Shown piece after piece: positions 35,929 to 44,126 of a stretch of DNA of 54,610 nt. A program made the translations under genes and the position numbers. The DNA is taken from contig JADFJB010000013.1 in NCBI GenBank assembly GCA_022566355.1, positions 1-54,610 on the forward strand. The letters are read 5' to 3'. Within the stretch, counting starts at the first letter, position 1; the number at the start of each line of letters is the position of its first letter. This DNA comes from a candidate division KSB1 bacterium (lineage in GTDB: Bacteria; Zhuqueibacterota; JdFR-76; DREG01). Below the pieces are notes generated by a model. That model saw only the letters and a list, made by a program, of their open reading frames with translations. It searched no databases and had not been told where the DNA came from.

Positions 35929-36615
35929 ATGAAGATGAGAATTATTCTTTTTGATATCGACGGTACGATTATGATGTCAGGTGGAGCAGGAAGAAAAGCC
36001 ATGACGCAATCTTTCCAGGAAGTCTATGGTGTTGCTGACGGTTTGAAAGAAGTAGTTTTAAGCGGCAGAACCGATCCCCTGATTTTGTCTGAAGCCCTTG
36101 CATCGAAAGGAATAATTTCGGATGAAAAGGATAAGAATCGCTTCAAAGAGAGGTATTTTGAATTATTGGCAGAATGCATTCAAATGGATTTACCGGGGAA
36201 AAACCTATTTCCGGGAATCCTGGAAATATTGCAAAAACTAACCCAAACAGACAATGTTGCAACCGGGCTCCTGACAGGAAATTGGCAGCAAGGCGCGAAA
36301 ACCAAGCTTGGTTATTTTAATCTTTATGATTTTTTTCCTTTCGGTGCTTTTGGCGATGATTCTCCTGACCGCAATAAACTCCTGCCTTTTGCCATGGAGC
36401 GCTGCAATGGCAATGGTGTTGCTTCGGATCCGACCCAGGCGATCGTGATAGGCGATACTCCTATGGATATAGAGTGCGCCCATGTGCATGGCGCAAAAGT
36501 AATGGCTGTTGCCACAGGATCCTTTTCTTATTCAGAACTGGAAAACCATAATCCGGATTGGTTGTTTGAAGATTTATCAAATGTTGGGGAGGTCCTGGGG
36601 ATTTTGGAAGGGTGA
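35929..36615 (+). CDS. HAD-family hydrolase (phosphoglycolate phosphatase-like)
   Basis: 228 residues of the haloacid dehalogenase fold. Motif I is FDIDGTIM with nucleophile D9 and acid D11. Motif II is the LLTGN segment. Motif III/IV is VIGDTPMDIECA. The helical cap with SGRTDPLILSEAL places it near phosphoglycolate phosphatase and beta-phosphoglucomutase-like enzymes. The reaction is hydrolysis of a small phosphate ester; the substrate is not known. It is a lone + strand gene at the edge of the - strand accessory zone. Between its stop and 36893 there is only sequence without a convincing gene. Confidence 0.88.
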   Translation: MKMRIILFDIDGTIMMSGGAGRKAMTQSFQEVYGVADGLKEVVLSGRTDPLILSEALASKGIISDEKDKNRFKERYFELLAECIQMDLPGKNLFPGILEILQKLTQTDNVATGLLTGNWQQGAKTKLGYFNLYDFFPFGAFGDDSPDRNKLLPFAMERCNGNGVASDPTQAIVIGDTPMDIECAHVHGAKVMAVATGSFSYSELENHNPDWLFEDLSNVGEVLGILEG

Positions 36616-36892
36616 GATGGTGAGGGTAGGTGTATAGGATTAAGGTTCAGATGCAATAATCCATTATCTAAACCGCCCGGATTTGATCTTCTGGGTTTCT
36701 TCAAGGCGCCGTCCTTCCGTCCGAACCGTAGACCTGCTGTTGCAACCATAGACCACCGGTACAAATGAACAATATTTTTTAACGCTTTTTCAAAATGTTT
36801 ATCCATTAATAATTTTTGCCTGCTATTTTTTCTTGAATTAAATTGAATCTGATTTTATGCTTTACCTGCTGTCACCTGCAATTGCTTATTTG

Positions 36893-37479
36893 CTAATTCC
36901 TCGTTGATGTCTTTTTTCTCTTATGGCCGAACATATCCTTGCGTCTATCATATTCGCTGAAGGTCTTCATAAAAAAGTCGAACCCTAGGCGTTGCCACCG
37001 AAGGAGGTCAATCCCCACAGAAAACTCACGCAAGGTGAATATTTCTGAACCTTTCACACTCTTGCCAGCGTATACATTTGCTCGGAAATTGAAAAGTTGT
37101 AGAGCATTTAACTTTATTCCAGCACCGATTAAGAGTGAATTCTTAACTGGATCTATTGAAAAGGAGTTGTTAGCAAAATAAAAACCTACCCACTTTACTG
37201 AAATGCCAAGTAAACCATTTTTTATATCTGGAAACCTTTGAAATATTGAAAATCCCAGCATGGTACCAGGTCCATCAGGATAGAAATGTTCATATTGCAA
37301 TACAGGCGTGATTGGAAATTCGATAGCACCAATCCAAGCGTTTGATGTGCCAATACGCCCTCAGCTGCGGTTTTGTAGGAGTCGGAAACACCATCAAAAT
37401 CAAAGAACCGTGATGCAGCCGGCCACACCATATAAAGCGCTGTTTGAGCTTTCACGGCACGTCCCTTTTTTTTTGGCAA
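36893..37479 (-). pseudogene. Frameshifted remnant, possible outer-membrane beta-barrel protein
   Basis: The frame ending at 36893 gives 135 residues with alternating hydrophobic strands (LLGISVKWVGFYFANN, FSVGIDLLRWQRLGFDFF) that look like a barrel. Reading upstream, the same frame continues past its first ATG as NAWIGAIEFPITPVLQYEHFYPDG, then meets a stop near 37353. A second frame, open from 37479, supplies SRFFDFDGVSDSYKTAAEG just before that point. The two pieces look like parts of one gene broken by a shift near 37350. The upstream part is the less certain: it begins in a Lys-rich, poorly coding stretch. I recognise no family. Confidence 0.4.
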
Positions 37480-37569
37480 TGTCTTTGAGCCTACAGAAAG
37501 AGGGATTTAGGGGATGTTCTTCTTAAATAATGGTTTATGAGTTGCTTGAACCGCGTGGCTGCGAAGCAC

Positions 37570-38025
37570 CTAATGTTCATTTTTTTTGATGCCAAAATAA
37601 TAGGTCCAAAAAATGAATAGTACCTGTAAAGGGATTCTAAAATATAGATGACTGACCCCTTTTGCCATTCCGCCAAAATTAACTTGTTTTATACTACCAA
37701 CAATATTGGCAGGTAATATTGCTAGAAAAAATACGATTAACAATATGCTGGTTAGTTTTGATAGTCTTTGAATTAGTAATCCTATTGAAGCTGAAATTTC
37801 TAGAATACCAGTTAAGTAAACAGTTTCCTTTTTATAAGGGATAAATTCAGGAAGCATCTGAATCATAGATTCAGTCATGGTAAAATGAGCTATTCCAGTA
37901 AATATCAGCATTATAGCTAGTGCGGCCCTGCCAACGAAGGATAAGGTTAATTTGCCTTTGAGGGTAAATTTGTTCATCAGAAATATTATTGCAAAGCAAA
38001 CGATTAGAATTAGGAATGGAGGCAA
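37570..38025 (-). CDS. DoxX-like membrane protein
   Basis: 151 residues with four membrane segments. The DoxX-family marks are clear: RAALAIMLIFTGIAHFT, MLPEFIPYKKETVYLTGILEISASIGLLI and PANIVGSIKQVNFGG. Family members are small quinone- or redox-linked membrane proteins, most of unknown role. The opening PPFLILIVCFAIIF helix before the conserved part is found in some members. It reads in the same direction as a frameshifted DUF4199 gene upstream. The 98 bases between them are unusually GC-rich. Confidence 0.8.
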   Translation of the reverse strand: MPPFLILIVCFAIIFLMNKFTLKGKLTLSFVGRAALAIMLIFTGIAHFTMTESMIQMLPEFIPYKKETVYLTGILEISASIGLLIQRLSKLTSILLIVFFLAILPANIVGSIKQVNFGGMAKGVSHLYFRIPLQVLFIFWTYYFGIKKNEH

Positions 38026-38123
38026 TTAATTTTCTGTTTTTTTTATTGCCACCAACCGACTCTGACGTTGTGCGCGAAGCGTTTCCGTGCATCTTTGTCT
38101 AAGTTGCTATGTTTGTCTGGAAA

Positions 38124-38626
38124 TTAATTTTCCCCATTCAACTTCGCTTTTGCATCACGTCTTGTAAATATTGCTACAATTGCAGTTGTCAATAGTCCCA
38201 TAATTGGTGACCACACAAGTCCTTGGACGATGTAATTTTTCATGTTAAAATAATTTTCAGCCGCTTCTTGGGTCATTTTGCCTTCACTTACTGAATATTT
38301 AATTACGTCGCAAAATAGTCAGGGGAAATTATTGTCGAAGAAATATACTGAATCAATGGGCTGAGAACAGTAACAATTAACGTAATAATGAGTCCTGCTA
38401 CGAAACCTTGTTTATATGTCATTTTACCTTGATAGTGATTTTTTCGTTTATCTACCAAAGCAAAAACATAAATTGCAATTGCCGGTAAAGCGCCGAGGTT
38501 AGTGTAGATTGGGTGTTTGTCTATGTGTTCACTATGCAGGCCTGTTAGTCTTTCTAATAACGTCCATAATATTAACATAAAGGCAAATATGATTGCCCAT
38601 TTGATTTCAATTTTATATTTACTCAT
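38124..38626 (-). pseudogene. DUF4199-family membrane protein with one frameshift
   Basis: From the ATG at 38626 (AAAGGAT ribosome site 8 bases before) the frame gives WAIIFAFMLILWTLLERLTGLH and two more membrane segments, and stops after SPDYFAT near 38303. The next frame continues without a gap as DVIKYSVSEGKMTQEAAENYF, then a last membrane segment (SPIMGLLTTAIVAIF) and stops at 38124. Adding one base near 38311 (GC to GCN before GAC GTA) restores a protein of about 167 residues of the DUF4199 type. A single lesion could be a recent mutation or an assembly error in a run-free context. Confidence 0.72.
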
Positions 38627-38644
38627 AATCTATCCTTTTATTTT

Positions 38645-38940
38645 AGTTAGAAAATATTTCCGGTCCTACGATTATTGAATGTTACAAATTCACAAGTCCA
38701 AAATCAATGATCCTCTTGATTTTGTTTGATATTTGGATGGATAGATAATTTTTCAAATTGTTGATATAGTTTCAAATGTAATCGGATAATAATTGCTAAA
38801 AAAAAGTGTAAGTAAAATCGTGTGCACTGAATGTCCCAATTTGTTCCTCCCCTAAATAAAGAAGCTCAATGATCACGAGCCTTGGGTGTTATTTTATTGA
38901 ATTTAAGCTTGTAACGGTGCGTGATTCGAACCTATCAGTG
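38645..38940 (-). repeat. Dispersed repeat, copy A, with a tRNA 3' end remnant
   Basis: Long copy of an element also found at 43871 and 46470. Shared blocks with copy C include GATATAGTTTCAAATGT, AAAGTGTAAGTAAAATCGTG, AATGTCCCAAT and TTTTATTGAATTTAAGCTTGTA. On the - strand its far end reads TAGGTTCGAATCACGCACCG then TTACAAGCTTAA, a T-arm and acceptor strand of a tRNA. The near end stops about 19 bases from the DUF4199 ATG. Confidence 0.8.
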
Positions 38941-38971
38941 CCCGACTTTTATTGTTTGTAATTTCATAGTT

Positions 38972-39081
38972 GAGTTCATTCTAAAAAGGTGGGATACCGA
39001 TTCCATCGCTCTCATAAGTATTTGTTTTTATGTAACAACTTTTTTTAGAAAAGCGATTGAATCGGTTTTTAGAGTAAACTC
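38972..39081. repeat. Long imperfect inverted repeat
   Basis: ACCGATTCCATCGCT at 38996-39010 pairs with AGCGATTGAATCGGT at 39052-39066 (14 of 15). Outer parts GAGTTCATTCTAAAAA (38972-38987) and TTTTTAGAGTAAACTC (39066-39081) pair in 13 of 16. A CATAGTTGA-type segment flanks both sides. It occupies most of the gap between repeat copy A and the end of the PD40 pseudogene, with no coding frame. Confidence 0.55.
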
Positions 39082-39112
39082 ATAGTTGAATTCAGGCTAA
39101 GATATAGAAAAT

Positions 39113-40055
39113 CTATTCCAGATTAGTAAATTCCGGCGACCAGGCCGGGTCTTCGTCGGTACTGCCACGCGCATCTAGACGATGTGACCCGCTGCCATCA
39201 ATATTCATCACGAATATTCTATGGTTAACCATATAGACAATCCGCTGTCCGTCAGGTGAAATCGACGGATAGGTTTCCGCATCAGCGCCCGTTGTAATTC
39301 TGTTCAAATTAGTTCCGTCCGGGTTTATGGTGAAAAGGTCTACATATTCCTGGGAGCTCCCGGGTATTGGCTGTAATGCGCCAAAAATAATCTTAGATCC
39401 TTCCTGGGACCAGGCAGAGCAAAAAAGTTCAGGACTGAAAAAAATAGATCTTTGATCAGAGCCATCCTGATTCATGATATAAAGACTGCCGTTAAATCGC
39501 TGTGTTGAATTTCGTTCGGATTGAAAACTAATCCGGCTGCCATCGGGTGACCAATCGGGAGTGTTATCAGCAACAGGATCCGTTGTTAATCGCGTCTTAT
39601 TGGAACCATCCGTATTTATGACGTAAATATTCCAATTGCCTATTTATGACTTGCTCAAAGGCGATTTTTGTGCCGTCCGGCGACCACCTGGGATGACGGG
39701 CTTCCCTGGTGTTGGGGATAAGGAACTTGCCTGTACCATCGGCATTGATAATGTAAAGCTCGGAATAACCTTGCGGTGTGCCTATAAAATAATCAGCATC
39801 AAAAACGATTTGCGAACCATCGGGAGACCAATCCGGCTATGCTTTTCGGCCGCTGTCATTTGTTATTTGGACAATATTGGTTCCGTCCGGAAACATGGTA
39901 AAAACTTGTGGATTACCATTGACTATTGAAGTAAAAGCAATCAGCGAATATGGCTCTTCACCATTTGCACCTGGTTGTGTCGGTGTGTTCTTCTCGCAAC
40001 TCCAAATCGCCAGGAGTAATACCCCTAAAATAATGATCTTCGAAAATTTATACAT
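39113..40055 (-). pseudogene. TolB/PD40-type propeller lipoprotein, broken by a stop and a frameshift
   Basis: A good start (AAAGGAG 6 bases before the ATG at 40055) opens a lipoprotein signal ending in LLLAIWSC. WD40-like PD40 repeats follow (VFTMFPDGTNIVQITNDS, PDWSPDGSQIVFD, RWSPDGTKIAFEQ, SPDGSRISFQS, SPDGQRIVYMV). Lesion 1 is a TAG near 39840 in RKA-stop-PDWSPDG. Lesion 2 is a one-base shift near 39637, where IAFEQV goes on in another frame as GNWNIYVINTDGSN. After that the frame is open to the stop at 39113. Intact, it would be about 314 residues, one six- or seven-bladed propeller, similar to TolB-like surface lipoproteins. Two lesions argue for real decay. Confidence 0.8.
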
Positions 40056-40382
40056 AGACGCTCCTTTTATGATCGGTGAATTATACACGGATTTAATAAT
40101 TTTGTTTCAGGAGTAAAACCAGAAGAGCATCTTCCGTTATCTCGGTTACTGGTTACAACCTTACAGACTCAATAAGCGTGGTTGCAATGCTGCCGGATGA
40201 TATATTTTAACTCAAAAAAGAAGAGCGTCGCCTTTCTTTACTAAACCTCTCGTCCTGGGAGTTTAGTTAGTGTCTGACCGAAAACTCACCATTTGTAGAC
40301 ACCCTTATCATGTTTTCCCTTACAATGACCCATAAGGAGACAAAACTGCAACAAAATATCAACACATTCTATCGACCAGACC
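40056..40382. other. 327-base gap with a hairpin, no gene seen
   Basis: Upstream of the PD40 pseudogene and downstream of the methyltransferase gene. ACTAAAC at 40240-40246 and GTTTAGT at 40261-40267 form a 7-base perfect stem (loop CTCTCGTCCTGGGA) suited to a terminator for the methyltransferase or a mobile-element end. No convincing coding frame was seen. Confidence 0.4.
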
Positions 40383-41129
40383 CTAAGCATGATTGGTGGC
40401 GCAGTAGATTTTGGTCGCCCACAACCAACGACTACCCTTCTTTTTTATTTCTAGGTGACCCTTGGCCATTAGGTCCTCGATCAAATTCAGGTGGGGCAAT
40501 AAATCACTTCCGAGTGGATACCATTGTTCGGTGACCAGTTCGACTTTTGCGAAATGATTTTGAGCGGTGTCTACTATTTTGGATTCGTTCGACAGTGTTA
40601 GAACCGGAAAGAATATCTGCCCCTTTGGCGTGAGAAACTCTGGTGCCTGTGATAGAATGCTCACGATCCATCGAGTGCCATCCTCTCCGGCATCGCTGTG
40701 GATGTGGGGCGGATACCAACGTGAGCGCCGGGCAATCGGTTCGGACATGCCCGCAACATCGTCCACTATCAGATCAAATTTCATTCCTGCCCATGGCTCA
40801 AACATGCTGCCACATCGACAATCGATGATGAGCTGAGCATTTTCCGCATTGTATTTTGTCAATTTCACAGCTTCTGCGCTGATATCTGAAGCATACACCG
40901 TGGCTTTCGGCAAAATCGATTTTGTCAAAACTACGGCGCCGATTCCACAGCCACAGCCCAGATCCAGCGCCGATGCCGCGTTTGGGTTGACCAATTTACG
41001 TACGCCGGACAGCAGTACGGTAGTCGTACTTGTTGGCAGAAAAACCTCTGGCCTGGTTGCTACGACAATGTCCTGGCTATCGTCGAAGCTTTTGTCTTTG
41101 TATTCAAATGTCCCCAGTGAGGTGTCCAA
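40383..41129 (-). CDS. Class I SAM-dependent methyltransferase
   Basis: 248 residues. The SAM-binding motif I is LDLGCGCGIGAV (about 57-68), followed by ATVYASDISAEAVKL (motif II, acidic residue for the ribose) and FDLIVDDVAGMSEP (motif IV position). The last differs from the NPPY of PrmC and RlmG-type enzymes, although the general layout (N-terminal RPEVFLPTSTTTVLL, then a Rossmann domain) resembles that group. The target is therefore unknown; a small molecule or protein is as likely as RNA. It reads GC-richer than its neighbours, a possible sign of transfer. No ribosome site is evident. Confidence 0.75.
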   Translation of the reverse strand: MDTSLGTFEYKDKSFDDSQDIVVATRPEVFLPTSTTTVLLSGVRKLVNPNAASALDLGCGCGIGAVVLTKSILPKATVYASDISAEAVKLTKYNAENAQLIIDCRCGSMFEPWAGMKFDLIVDDVAGMSEPIARRSRWYPPHIHSDAGEDGTRWIVSILSQAPEFLTPKGQIFFPVLTLSNESKIVDTAQNHFAKVELVTEQWYPLGSDLLPHLNLIEDLMAKGHLEIKKKGSRWLWATKIYCATNHA

Positions 41130-41450
41130 TTGCTTGCCTCTGGATTAATTTTGATAACATCATGGCACAAGGCATCATATAGAAACTTTGCAGTGTCCCA
41201 AAGTTTCCTAGAGCTGGCTTATTCGGGATAGGGCGGAATCTTATGGCTCCGCATTTTCTTCACTACTGGGACCACAGTGTTCGGCTGGTTAAGGGCAGAT
41301 GAATCTTATGGCATAATATCATTCACTAATCAATATCAACATACGCATGAAACAAAGAACCATGAACTTCGAGTTTTTCATAGATGTTTTAACACTAAAT
41401 TCAACACATCATAACCAACACGCCAAAATGTTATTCTGAACCCATTATTT
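41130..41450. other. 321-base gap with a perfect hairpin
   Basis: GAAACTTTG at 41182-41190 and CAAAGTTTC at 41199-41207 pair perfectly over 9 bases with an 8-base loop; this could end transcription or mark a repeat. The rest (41208-41450) has mixed composition, GC-rich near 41220-41300, and no convincing coding frame or ribosome site. Confidence 0.4.
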
Positions 41451-42854
41451 CTATCCCGTTACCAACACATACACTATCGCCAGGGCAATATGTACCGCCG
41501 CGAATGGCAGCGCTTGTTTGATAAAACCAAGGAATGTCATGTGTAGTTTATATTTATGCATAATAGTCACAGCCACTAAGGTCGAGGCGCTACCAATGGG
41601 TGTTAAATTACCGCCCAAATTAGCGCCAAAAATGACGGACCACCAAAGTGTTGAATCTCCCGGTGTACCGTTACTTTGTAAGATTTTGGCAAGCATGGCT
41701 GCCAATGGAATATTGTCTGTTACCGAACTGATTGCTGCCGATACAACCAGCAACATGCCTGTCCCAAACTGGCTCTCTTCTGTGCCGATAATGAATGTAA
41801 TGCCTTTCCCGATTAGATTGAGTACTTGTGCGTGCTCCATCACTGCAATCACGACAAAGAGTGCCATAAAGAAAATAATCAGATCCCAATCGATGGCTTT
41901 ATAAAATTGATCCACTTCGGATTTATAACGAACCATCATTACCGCGGCAAAAGCCAAAGCGACAAAACCCATCCCTAAATCCGACACCGTTGGCAAAATG
42001 GAGGTGGTGGCAATTACGCCGATAAACGCAAACAACATAATGGTTGCAAAATAGAAAAAACGCTTAGACTCGATGCCATCGTTTTCATCAAAACTTCCCA
42101 CTAAGGTTTTAGCTTCGGTTCGCTCGTCCTCTGATCCCAACTTTTGTATGCCAAATAATTTAGCCCCCATGAATAGGGTAATGACGGTTGTAATCACCAC
42201 ATAAGGTGCTGCCTTAATAAAAAAAGCGACAAATGAAATACCCGCGGTATTACCGACGATGATATTAGGCACCGAGGAAATTAAGGTGAGCAAACCCCCA
42301 ATATTCGTGAGTAAACCCTCGATCAATAAAAAGCCAAGAAGCTTGTCCATTCTGTTTAGTTTTTTTAACGATACACCGGTCAGGGAGCCGACAATGATCA
42401 TCGCCGTTACGTTGTTCAACACAGCAGAAAAAAGCACTGTCATAATGCCGTAATACCAAAGTAAATTGACCGGCTCCCCATTTGACGCTTTAGTGAGTTT
42501 GACTGCAATCCAGGTAAAAAGACCTGACTTTGAAGTCACATCGACGAATAAACTGGAGCCGACTATAATGGCGATGACACCCCAGTCCACTGCGGGGATA
42601 TACACGGGCATTTCTATTTGATGACCGCCCGGGATAATCACGTGGCCGAAAGGCAAAATATGCATGAAACCACCCGCAAGAAGGGCGATAACGGCAAAGA
42701 CACCAACAATGAGAGATTTTTTAGCGTGAATTTTTTCTTCTAATGCCAGGCTAAGGATCATTAAAACCAACAACCCGGTAAAGAGTAAGGTGGTGGCATT
42801 GGAAACCGGGTGAGTGGCTTGTTCGGCAACGGCTGTCAGGGTTTCTGGTATCAT
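41451..42854 (-). CDS. ArsB/NhaD-type ion transporter (SLC13/IT superfamily)
   Basis: 467 residues with about 11-12 membrane segments. The two inverted half motifs of the ion transporter superfamily are clear: SAVLNNVTAMIIV with NIGGLLTLISSVPNIIVG in the first half, and SVTDNIPLAAML with GANLGGNLTPIGSASTLVAV in the second. This pattern fits NhaD sodium/proton antiporters and ArsB-like permeases. The ion cannot be settled; no arsenic genes adjoin it, so sodium/proton exchange is the better guess. An AAGGAA ribosome site precedes the ATG, 13 bases after the stop of the universal stress gene, so the two form an operon. Confidence 0.88.
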   Translation of the reverse strand: MIPETLTAVAEQATHPVSNATTLLFTGLLVLMILSLALEEKIHAKKSLIVGVFAVIALLAGGFMHILPFGHVIIPGGHQIEMPVYIPAVDWGVIAIIVGSSLFVDVTSKSGLFTWIAVKLTKASNGEPVNLLWYYGIMTVLFSAVLNNVTAMIIVGSLTGVSLKKLNRMDKLLGFLLIEGLLTNIGGLLTLISSVPNIIVGNTAGISFVAFFIKAAPYVVITTVITLFMGAKLFGIQKLGSEDERTEAKTLVGSFDENDGIESKRFFYFATIMLFAFIGVIATTSILPTVSDLGMGFVALAFAAVMMVRYKSEVDQFYKAIDWDLIIFFMALFVVIAVMEHAQVLNLIGKGITFIIGTEESQFGTGMLLVVSAAISSVTDNIPLAAMLAKILQSNGTPGDSTLWWSVIFGANLGGNLTPIGSASTLVAVTIMHKYKLHMTFLGFIKQALPFAAVHIALAIVYVLVTG

Positions 42855-42867
42855 TATTGTTGTTTCC

Positions 42868-43728
42868 TTATAACATCAAAAGAGGAATTTGCCGAACTTC
42901 AACGGCTAACGGATAAGCCAGGCCATGCATCGCCATTTGGTCGCCGTCTTTGGTATTGATAACCAACAAGTCGACCTTTTTTTCATTAATGTGTTTTAAG
43001 TAGTCTTTCAATTGGTGGCCGAATTCCACAATGGACTTTACTTCAATCGAACGGTTTAATTTAGCCAATTCAGTATTTACCGACTGGATATATTCGGTCG
43101 GCCCTTTCAGCAATTGCCGGCCAAGTTTTTGTTTAGCATCTTCAGTATCAATCGTTGGTATTTTACTAATGGCTTCAATCACGCGATCAAAATAAACCTG
43201 GTTTTCGATATGGGATAAATAAAAACTGCCCGATTCATCGACAAAAGCTATGCCGTATTGCACCAGATGATGGTCATTGACCATGTGATCGGTTACTACC
43301 ATCACCGAACTACATTTATCTAGCGCACTATCGCGAGCATAATCCGCTTTGGGGTGAGGAATAACAAGCACCGGTACTTTTGTCTTTTGTAACATAACGT
43401 CCAGGTGCTCACCAAGACTAAAAGGGTGGAGCCAGGTTTCACTATGTAAATTGCGATAAGTAATGATCAGATCCGTCGTGGAGCGGTTTACTAATTCTAG
43501 CAGGTCTTCTGCGGATTTAAAGTCATTCCGGTTAGCGGTGTTCCAATCTATATTTTGAGATTGGCCTAGATTATGACAAAAATCTTTCACCTGGTTCAAC
43601 AAAAAATTAGCAGCCTCAGCATCTAAATCAGTCATCAAAAACACAGATTTAATCTTTATATCCTGATGCAGATAGGTTTCTTTAATCGCTGAACGAAAGG
43701 CACTTTCAAACTCGTCGACTTTCAACAT
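42868..43728 (-). CDS. Universal stress protein family protein, two-domain
   Basis: 286 residues that look like two tandem UspA-type alpha/beta domains (about 1-140 and 150-286). The first shows the strand IKSVFLMTDLDAEA and VPVLVIPHPK. The second has SSVMVVTDHMV and KVDLLVINTKDG. The usual ATP-binding G-x2-G-x9-G loop of ATP-type members is not clear in either domain, so it may not bind ATP. It is co-transcribed with an antiporter, and pairing of a stress domain with an ion transporter suggests it senses or tunes that transport (inference). Repeat copy B lies about 140 bases upstream. Confidence 0.78.
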   Translation of the reverse strand: MLKVDEFESAFRSAIKETYLHQDIKIKSVFLMTDLDAEAANFLLNQVKDFCHNLGQSQNIDWNTANRNDFKSAEDLLELVNRSTTDLIITYRNLHSETWLHPFSLGEHLDVMLQKTKVPVLVIPHPKADYARDSALDKCSSVMVVTDHMVNDHHLVQYGIAFVDESGSFYLSHIENQVYFDRVIEAISKIPTIDTEDAKQKLGRQLLKGPTEYIQSVNTELAKLNRSIEVKSIVEFGHQLKDYLKHINEKKVDLLVINTKDGDQMAMHGLAYPLAVEVRQIPLLML

Positions 43729-43870
43729 GATGGTGTATCTTTTCTTTGTTGTGGGTTAAGCCTACCTCAAAATATAGGTCAAAATTAATGGGAAACGGTT
43801 TGGCCGATCAATTTTATGTGGTTCCTTTCAATCTTGCCAACCGCCTTCTAGCATCGATTAAATCGAAGTC

Positions 43871-44007
43871 AGGAGATATTTTCGGTTCTACGATATTGTA
43901 TGGTACTAGTTGAGAAATCCAAAATCAATGGTTTTTTGACTTTATTTGGATATTTGGATGGATAGATAATTTTTTAGATTGGGAATTTATTTTCAAATGG
44001 AAGGCCA
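43871..44007 (-). repeat. Dispersed repeat, copy B (short)
   Basis: Matches the gene-proximal half of copies A and C: GATATTTTCGGTTCTACGAT, TACTAGTTGAGAAATCCAAAATCAA, GATATTTGGATGGATAGATAATTTTT and TTTTCAAATG. After 44007 the match ends; the tRNA-derived part and the GTGTAAGTAAAATCG block are missing. It is upstream of the universal stress gene and downstream of the Ser/Thr kinase gene. The rest of 43729-44126 shows no gene. Confidence 0.8.
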
Positions 44008-44126
44008 CAAGAAACCACCAGCGAAAATCGGTTACGTTAAAGTTTCGTTAAATTAATGGCCGCAAGATCAACTGACCACCCCCCTTCAACATCTTCAACA
44101 GGACCAATTGAAGTCCAGCCTGGCGT

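Noticed and set aside
36528-36806. 92-codon - strand frame overlapping the HAD gene
   Set aside because: It overlaps a well-supported gene on the other strand and has an unusual Pro/Asn-rich composition with no recognisable domain.
38040-38115. GC-rich spacer between DoxX and DUF4199 that looks like an attC or REP site
   Set aside because: The CAAC and GTTG ends pair only weakly and the attC consensus boxes are absent. It is mentioned only for the shared 12-base core AAGTTGCTATGT.
40268-40310. End of an insertion sequence (GTGTCTGACC-type bases)
   Set aside because: Only one possible end is seen, with no matching inverted end and no transposase remnant nearby.
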